Origin: an uncultured Corynebacterium sp.
GTDB taxonomy: Bacteria; Actinomycetota; Actinomycetes; Mycobacteriales; Mycobacteriaceae
Direction: 5' to 3'
Length of the DNA: 64,000 bases
NCBI RefSeq assembly: GCF_946221935.1
Contig: NZ_CAMIGN010000007.1
Span: 57,925 to 121,924 of the forward strand
The position numbers were made by a program, and so were the translations under genes. Shown here piece by piece: positions 58,951-64,000 of this stretch. The notes under the pieces were generated by a model. The model made no database searches. It had not been told where the DNA came from and saw only the letters and a program-made list of their open reading frames with translations. How positions within the stretch are numbered: the first letter of the stretch is position 1; the number at the start of each line of letters is the position of its first letter.

Positions 58951-60204
58951 TTATGCGGTTCCGAAAAATTCCTGTGCCTTCGCGATGGCCGCAACTAGCG
59001 CGTCGACCTCCGAGTGGTCATTGTAAATGTAGAAGCTAGCGCGGGCAGTTGCCTGTACTCCCATGCACGTGTGCACCGGCCATGCGCAGTGGTGACCTAC
59101 GCGAATACATACGCCCTGGTCATCGACAACCTGGCCTAGGTCGTGCGGGTGAATGCCTTCGACGACAAAGCTCAGCGCACTACCACGATTCTGAGTGTCA
59201 GTGGGGCCGATAATGCGGAGGCCGTCGATGGTTTGCAGCTTCTTGAGCGCGTAGGCGGTGATCTCAGCTTCGTGCTCTGCAACCTTGTCCATGCCGAGTT
59301 CATTGAGGTAGGCCACCGCTGCACCGAGTCCGACGACCTGTGAGGTCATTTGCGTTCCTGCCTCGAAACGCTGTGGAGCTTCGGTGAACGTAGTGCCTTC
59401 CATCGTCACCTTCTCCACCATCGAACCGCCGGTCAAGAAAGGCGGTAGCTGATCCATGTGCTGAGACTTGCCGTAGAGCACGCCGACGCCGTTAGGTCCC
59501 AGCATCTTGTGGCCTGAGAATGCCGCGAAATCTACATCTAGCTCATGGAAATCCACGGGCATGTGCGGCACGGACTGGCATGCGTCCAATACAAAGATGG
59601 CACCCACAGCGCGGGCGCGTCGCACGGCCTCGGCCACGTCCAAAACAGCACCTGTGACATTGGACTGGTGCGTTAGCGCCACGACCTTGGTGCGTTCGCT
59701 GAGTTCAAGGCTATCCAGGTCAATTCGACCGTCTGAGGTCGCCGAGTACCACTTCAACGTAGCCCCGGTGCGCTGGGCGAGTTCCTGCCACGGCACCAGG
59801 TTGGCATGGTGCTCCAGCTCAGAGACGACGATCTCATCGCCGGCGCTGACCTGCAGCTCCCCCGACCTTGGGTCGCCCAACATGTAGGCCACCTCATTCA
59901 AGGCCTCTGTAGCATTCTTGGTAAACGCGATCTCGCGATCCTCTGCTCCAACGAAGGCCGCTATAGCCTCTCGCGCGGACTCGTATGCCTCCGTGGCCTC
60001 CTCCGCGATTTCGTAGGCACCACGGTGCACAGGGGCGTTGTGGGTGGTCAGGAATTCCCGTTCCGCATCGAGCACCTGCACAGGTCGCTGCGCGGTGGCG
60101 CCGGAATCCAGATAAACCAACTTCTTGCCATCGCGCACAGTGCGCGACAGGATCGGGAAGTCGCTGCGGATCTTCGCGGTGTCCAGGGAACCGTTTGAAC
60201 TCAC
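58951..60204 (-). CDS. sufS: Cysteine desulfurase SufS
   Basis: A 417-residue class II cysteine desulfurase. PLP-Lys lies in FSGHKMLGPNG, and the nucleophile Cys probably in RVGHHCAWPVH near residue 370. YLDSGATAQRP and FTKNATEALNEVAY are PLP-phosphate contacts. It releases sulfur from cysteine for Fe-S clusters. The start is GTG 60204, 92 bases after sufC, the longest gap in the operon. Confidence 0.96.
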   Translation of the reverse strand: MSSNGSLDTAKIRSDFPILSRTVRDGKKLVYLDSGATAQRPVQVLDAEREFLTTHNAPVHRGAYEIAEEATEAYESAREAIAAFVGAEDREIAFTKNATEALNEVAYMLGDPRSGELQVSAGDEIVVSELEHHANLVPWQELAQRTGATLKWYSATSDGRIDLDSLELSERTKVVALTHQSNVTGAVLDVAEAVRRARAVGAIFVLDACQSVPHMPVDFHELDVDFAAFSGHKMLGPNGVGVLYGKSQHMDQLPPFLTGGSMVEKVTMEGTTFTEAPQRFEAGTQMTSQVVGLGAAVAYLNELGMDKVAEHEAEITAYALKKLQTIDGLRIIGPTDTQNRGSALSFVVEGIHPHDLGQVVDDQGVCIRVGHHCAWPVHTCMGVQATARASFYIYNDHSEVDALVAAIAKAQEFFGTA

Positions 60205-60296
60205 AAGTTCACACTTTCTGCCAGGTCAAGCTTGGCCGAGCAAGGTTGTAGGGAAAGAAAAGGCGGGCGTGCCGAGGAATGCGGTGGTGGAAGTCG

Positions 60297-61052
60297 TTAT
60301 ACGAACTTCTCGTAGCCCTCGGACTCCAGCTGCTGAGCCAGCTCCGGGCCACCGCTTTCCACGATGCGACCCTTAGCAAATACGTGGACATACTCGGGCT
60401 TTACGTAGTTAAGGATGCGCTGGTAGTGAGTGATCATCAGCACGCCACCGTTCTCGCGCTCCTTGTAGCGGTTAATACCCTCGGAGACGACGCGCAGGGC
60501 GTCGACATCCAGGCCGGAGTCGGTCTCATCCAAGATGGCGAACTTCGGCTTCAGCAGACCCAGCTGGAGGATTTCGTGACGCTTCTTCTCGCCACCGGAG
60601 AAGCCCTCGTTCACGGAGCGCTCAGAGAACGAAGGATCGATGGCCAGCTCCTCCATTGCTGCGCGGGCTTCCTTCACCCACTCGCGGATCTTCGGAGCCT
60701 CACCGCGGACGGCTGTGGCGGAGGAACGTAGGAAGTTCGCCATGGATACGCCCGGTACCTCGGTCGGGTACTGCATCGCCAGGAACAGGCCAGCACGAGC
60801 GCGCTCGTCAACCTCCATGTCCAGTAGGTTCTCGCCATCGAGCAGCACCTCACCCTCGGTGATCTCGTAACGCGGGTGGCCGGCAATGGCATAGGACAAG
60901 GTGGACTTGCCGGAACCGTTCGGGCCCATGATGGCGTGGGTTTCACCGGAGTTGATGGTCAGGTTGACGCCGTGCAGGATCGGCTTCGGATCCTCGTTCT
61001 CGTCGGCCGGGACAACCTGCGCGTGCAGGTTCTTAATTTCCAAAGTGCTCAT
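60297..61052 (-). CDS. sufC: Fe-S assembly ATPase SufC
   Basis: A 251-residue ABC-type ATPase with Walker A GPNGSGKST, signature FSGGEKKRHEIL and Walker B FAILDETDSGLD. It forms SufBC2D and drives cluster assembly. The start has an AAAGCTTTTACACACC leader, weak ribosome site. It starts 50 bases after sufD. Confidence 0.97.
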   Translation of the reverse strand: MSTLEIKNLHAQVVPADENEDPKPILHGVNLTINSGETHAIMGPNGSGKSTLSYAIAGHPRYEITEGEVLLDGENLLDMEVDERARAGLFLAMQYPTEVPGVSMANFLRSSATAVRGEAPKIREWVKEARAAMEELAIDPSFSERSVNEGFSGGEKKRHEILQLGLLKPKFAILDETDSGLDVDALRVVSEGINRYKERENGGVLMITHYQRILNYVKPEYVHVFAKGRIVESGGPELAQQLESEGYEKFV

Positions 61053-61102
61053 GGTGTGTAAAAGCTTTCTATGGGTTTTGGGAAGTAACTTCTTTGGTGG
61101 GT

Positions 61103-62314
61103 TTAAAGAACGGTGTGCTGGAGCTCTGCCTCGACCTTGTCCTCGAGCAGCTCCCGGATCTGTTCCTCCGGGATGCGCTTGATGACGTCGGTGAAGAAAC
61201 CACGGACAATCAGCATTTTGGCGCTGGCCGGGTCAATACCGCGGGACTGTAGGTAGAACATGTGCTCGTCATCGAAGCGACCCACCGTAGCAGCGTGGCC
61301 GGCGCCAACGATTTCACCCGTCTGGATCTCCAGGTTTGGTACTGCATCGGCGCGGGCGCCGGAGGTCAGCAGCAGGTTGTTGTTCTTTTCGTAGGTGTCG
61401 GTACCGGTTGCATCCGGGCGGATCAATACGTCACCGATCCATGCCGTGCGAGCCTCGCGGGCGTCCTTGCCCTTTTCCGGTTCGCCCTGCAAAGCACCCT
61501 TGTACAACACATTGGAGCGGCAGTTGCGGATAGAGTGATCCACCAACAGACGCTGCTCGAAATACTGGTTGGCATCGGCGAAGTACAGACCCAGCAGTTC
61601 TGCGTCACCGCCGGTTTCCGTGTAACGCACGTGTGGAACAGAACGCACTACGTGACCACCGAAGGCTGCGTAGTAGTGGCGCACAACCGCATCGCGACCG
61701 ACCTGAATATGGGAGTTCGACAGGTGTACAGCGTCGTCGTTCCAATCCTCGAAAACCACGGTGGTCAACTTCGCACCATCGCCAACAACAAACTCCACGT
61801 TGTCGGAGTGAGCACCGGAACCCTCATAACGGACGAACACCACTGCCTCGGCGTGCGACTCAAGCTCGACGACGAGGGTGCCGTAGGAGACCTCGTCCTC
61901 GCCGGGACCGTCGATGGTGACGGTTACCGGAGACTGCAATGCAGCATCCTTGGTAATGCGCACGTAGTCGGCCTCCTGGGTGTTTTCCCAAGCCTGTGCC
62001 GCTGCACGATCCACGGGTGCGCCCGCGCGACCGAGACGCTCATCGCCTTGCTGGAGCTGTTCGATAGCCACGCTGGGGGCGTCGTTATCAGCCACATCGA
62101 CCGCGACAGCGGCGCGCTTGCCAGCCTTAGCCTTCCCATCGTGAAGGCCGCGCAGTTCACGCAGCGGGGTGAAGCGCCAGTCCTCGTCCTTACCGTGCGG
62201 AACGGCGAAGTCCGCAGCCGAGAAAGAGGTGAAACGGTCGCCCTTGGTCTGGTGGCTCGTACCAGCCTTGACGGGCGTGATTGTCGCTTCGGTTTCGTTT
62301 AGTGGGGTGGTCAT
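61103..62314 (-). CDS. sufD: Fe-S assembly protein SufD
   Basis: A 403-residue SufD. An N-terminal helical part includes HGKDEDWRFTPLRELRG; the right-handed beta-helix core follows (about 130-370) with VPNLEIQTGEIVGAGHAATVG and the conserved His in DDEHMFYLQSRGI. It pairs with SufB. It starts 5 bases after sufB, so coupling is likely. Confidence 0.96.
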   Translation of the reverse strand: MTTPLNETEATITPVKAGTSHQTKGDRFTSFSAADFAVPHGKDEDWRFTPLRELRGLHDGKAKAGKRAAVAVDVADNDAPSVAIEQLQQGDERLGRAGAPVDRAAAQAWENTQEADYVRITKDAALQSPVTVTIDGPGEDEVSYGTLVVELESHAEAVVFVRYEGSGAHSDNVEFVVGDGAKLTTVVFEDWNDDAVHLSNSHIQVGRDAVVRHYYAAFGGHVVRSVPHVRYTETGGDAELLGLYFADANQYFEQRLLVDHSIRNCRSNVLYKGALQGEPEKGKDAREARTAWIGDVLIRPDATGTDTYEKNNNLLLTSGARADAVPNLEIQTGEIVGAGHAATVGRFDDEHMFYLQSRGIDPASAKMLIVRGFFTDVIKRIPEEQIRELLEDKVEAELQHTVL

Positions 62315-62319
62315 TTGGT

Positions 62320-63762
62320 TTAACCCACCGATCCTTCCATCTGCAGTTCGATAAGACGGTTGAGCTCCAGGGCATACTCCATGGGCAGCTCCTTGGCAAT
62401 GGGCTCGACGAAGCCACGGACAATCATCGCCATAGCCTCCTCTTCCTCGATGCCGCGGGACATCAGGTAGAACAGCTGATCCTCGGAGACCTGGGAGACC
62501 GTGGCTTCGTGGCCGAGCGTGACATGGTCGTTGCGAATGTCGTTGTACGGATATGTATCCGAACGCGAAATGGAATCGACCAGCAACGCATCACACTCAA
62601 CGTTCGACGCCGAGTGGTGGGCATCCTTGTTCACCTGCACCAGACCGCGGTAAGCGGCGCGGCCGCCAGCGCGGGCGACGGACTTCGACACGATGTTCGA
62701 GCTCGTGTGCGGAGCCATGTGCACCATCTTTGCACCCGTGTCCTGGAACTGTCCCTCGCCAGCGAAGGCCACGGAAAGAACCTCGCCCTTTGCATGCGGG
62801 CCGGTCATCCAAACCGCTGGGTACTTCATGGTGACCTTGGAGCCGATGTTGCCGTCGACCCACTCCATGGTGCCGCCCTCTTCGCACTTCGTGCGCTTAG
62901 TGACGAGATTGTAGACGTTGTTAGACCAGTTCTGGATCGTGGTGTAGCGGCAGCGGCCACCCTTCTTCACAATGATCTCCACGACGGCAGAGTGCAGCGA
63001 ATCGGTCTTGTAAATCGGAGCGGTACAACCCTCGACGTAGTGGACATAAGCGTCCTCGTCGACGATGATCAGGGTGCGCTCGAACTGGCCCATGTTCTCG
63101 GTGTTAATACGGAAATAAGCCTGCAGTGGAATATCTACGTGTACGCCCTTCGGCACGTAGATAAAGGAACCACCGGACCACACTGCGGTGTTCAGAGCGG
63201 AGAACTTGTTGTCGCCGGCGGGGATGACGCTGCCGAAGTATTCCTCAAACAATTCCGGGTAGTCCCGCAGACCGGTATCCGTGTCAACGAAGATCACACC
63301 CTGGCTCTCGAGATCCTCGCGAATCTGGTGGTAAACAACCTCCGATTCGTACTGCGCGGCCACGCCAGCCACGAGACGCTGCTTCTCAGCCTCCGGTATG
63401 CCCAGCTTGTCGTAGGTGTTCTTAATGTCCTCCGGCAGGTCATCCCAGGTCTGAGCTTGCTTCTCGGTGGAGCGAACAAAGTACTTAATGTTGTCGAAGT
63501 CGATATCGCTAAGATCCGCACCCCACGTCGGCAGCGGCTTCTTGTCGAAGATCTCCAGAGCCTTCAGGCGACGCTTCAGCATCCACTCCGGCTCATTCTT
63601 CTTTGCGGAAATATCGCGGACGACATCCTCATTAAGACCACGGCGGGCAGAGGCGCCAGCGGCATCGGAATCGTGCCAGCCATAGCCATACGCGCCGATG
63701 GAATCAATGATCTCTTCGTCTGTCTGGGGTTTGGTTTCAGGTGTTTGTGCAGCTTGAGTCAT
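62320..63762 (-). CDS. sufB: Fe-S assembly protein SufB
   Basis: A 480-residue SufB, scaffold of the SUF system. Landmarks are EPEWMLKRRLKALEIF, the beta-helix core with EGCTAPIYKTDSLHSAVVEI (Cys for cluster formation), and EATVSQVSEDQLFYLMSRGI near the C-terminus. ATG 63762 follows the sufR stop by 3 bases, with AAGGAA as ribosome site, so it is co-expressed with sufR. Confidence 0.97.
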   Translation of the reverse strand: MTQAAQTPETKPQTDEEIIDSIGAYGYGWHDSDAAGASARRGLNEDVVRDISAKKNEPEWMLKRRLKALEIFDKKPLPTWGADLSDIDFDNIKYFVRSTEKQAQTWDDLPEDIKNTYDKLGIPEAEKQRLVAGVAAQYESEVVYHQIREDLESQGVIFVDTDTGLRDYPELFEEYFGSVIPAGDNKFSALNTAVWSGGSFIYVPKGVHVDIPLQAYFRINTENMGQFERTLIIVDEDAYVHYVEGCTAPIYKTDSLHSAVVEIIVKKGGRCRYTTIQNWSNNVYNLVTKRTKCEEGGTMEWVDGNIGSKVTMKYPAVWMTGPHAKGEVLSVAFAGEGQFQDTGAKMVHMAPHTSSNIVSKSVARAGGRAAYRGLVQVNKDAHHSASNVECDALLVDSISRSDTYPYNDIRNDHVTLGHEATVSQVSEDQLFYLMSRGIEEEEAMAMIVRGFVEPIAKELPMEYALELNRLIELQMEGSVG

Positions 63763-63765
63763 GGT

Positions 63766-64000
63766 TTAACTTTCCTTCTTGGGGGAAGGGGCAATGGTTC
63801 TAAGCGGAATATGAGTGGTGCAGACACCGTTTCCGTCGGCAATTGTTGCCAACGGTTGAGTGTGCTGACCCAGAAGCTCTGCGACCACTCGGTGCTCCGC
63901 CGCGCACAGTTCTGGGAACTCGTGAGCGACATCTTGGATCGGGCAGTGGTGACGGCAAATCTGGACGCCACCGCCTGCACTATCGACAGTGGCTGCATAG
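63766..64000 (-). CDS. sufR: SufR transcriptional repressor, 5'-truncated
   Basis: Only the last 77 residues are visible; the start lies beyond the window edge. In the correct frame it reads IRCRHHC-type ICRHHCPIQDVAHEFPELC then NGVCTTHIP, the Cys/His cluster that holds the Fe-S cofactor of SufR. SufR represses the suf operon when clusters are plentiful. It ends 3 bases before sufB. Another open frame over this stretch is a shadow. Confidence 0.9.
   Translation of the reverse strand, partial: YAATVDSAGGGVQICRHHCPIQDVAHEFPELCAAEHRVVAELLGQHTQPLATIADGNGVCTTHIPLRTIAPSPKKES

Noticed and set aside
61262..62302. A 346-codon plus-strand frame opposite sufD
   Set aside because: Antisense shadow; SufD is unbroken and in operon context.
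63759..63998. A 79-codon minus-strand frame at the window edge
   Set aside because: The adjacent frame encodes the SufR Cys/His cluster and stops just before sufB, so this one is a shadow.
1..64000. CRISPR arrays, insertion sequences, prophage or att sites
   Set aside because: No spacer-repeat array, transposase, integrase or terminal repeats were seen; the Cas4/RecB-like nuclease at 25300 has no cas neighbours.

Overview
The window is a compact, moderately GC-rich actinobacterial chromosome segment, almost certainly from a Corynebacterium. The grounds are a mycothiol ligase (MshC), RbpA, separate Ppm and Lnt genes, a Pup/Dop/PafA/ARC pupylation set with no 20S proteasome genes, the acn-acnR pair beside a RipA-like hydrolase, and a SufRBDCSUT operon. 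Gene order from trmI to the PEBP gene also follows the M. tuberculosis Rv2118-Rv2140 block (recalled synteny, not computed). A lipophilic species of the C. jeikeium/C. urealyticum type is my guess from the secreted lipase and general gene content; species is not proven. I see no insertion sequence, prophage or CRISPR array.

Layout. 1-8.6 kb is the accessory-like part: a truncated FAD dehydrogenase, an amidase, an SDR, a DUF222-HNH nuclease with a LexA-type box inside its promoter, an MFS/GH1 sugar pair, and a secreted lipase. 8.4-13.1 kb holds a YceI protein with a tiny membrane protein, a zinc-ribbon protein, rbpA, the fxsA-lnt-ppm operon, and a small secreted protein. 25.2 down to 13.1 kb is one tightly coupled minus-strand run: trmI, arc, dop, pup, pafA, pafB, pafC, tatA, tatC, helY, SDR. 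It combines tRNA modification, pupylation, a WYL-domain damage regulator, Tat export and an RNA helicase.

25.3-35.5 kb carries a RecB-like nuclease, aspA, hisG, a HAD-HisE fusion, a thioesterase, mshC, uppP, an LppL-like lipoprotein and pyrD. 35.4-43.8 kb holds a PEBP, tRNA-Leu(GAG) almost touching a VTT membrane protein, an SPFH/NfeD pair, DUF3097, and a RipA-like NlpC/P60 hydrolase with GlxR- and MtrA-like sites upstream. 43.8-50.5 kb is acn with a textbook AcnR operator, acnR, an ACT/UPF0210 pair, a membrane protein and an Lrp regulator. 50.7-54.9 kb is a fused indolepyruvate ferredoxin oxidoreductase and a GATase. 54.9-64 kb is an ABC-F ATPase, an unusual gene-poor gap, a lycopene-cyclase-like flavoprotein, and the suf operon read leftwards from a SufR truncated by the window edge.

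Two architectural themes stand out. Same-strand genes are coupled by short stop/start overlaps. All 13 convergent junctions are overlapping or nearly so (overlap up to 32 nt, gap at most 16 nt), four of them by a single shared 4-nt stop (TTAG, CTAG, TTAA). No wholly novel multi-gene system is evident. The best leads are the LexA-type promoter on the HNH gene, the gene directly behind tRNA-Leu, the HAD-HisE fusion, the proteasome-less pupylation locus, and the lone cyclase-like flavoprotein beside suf.
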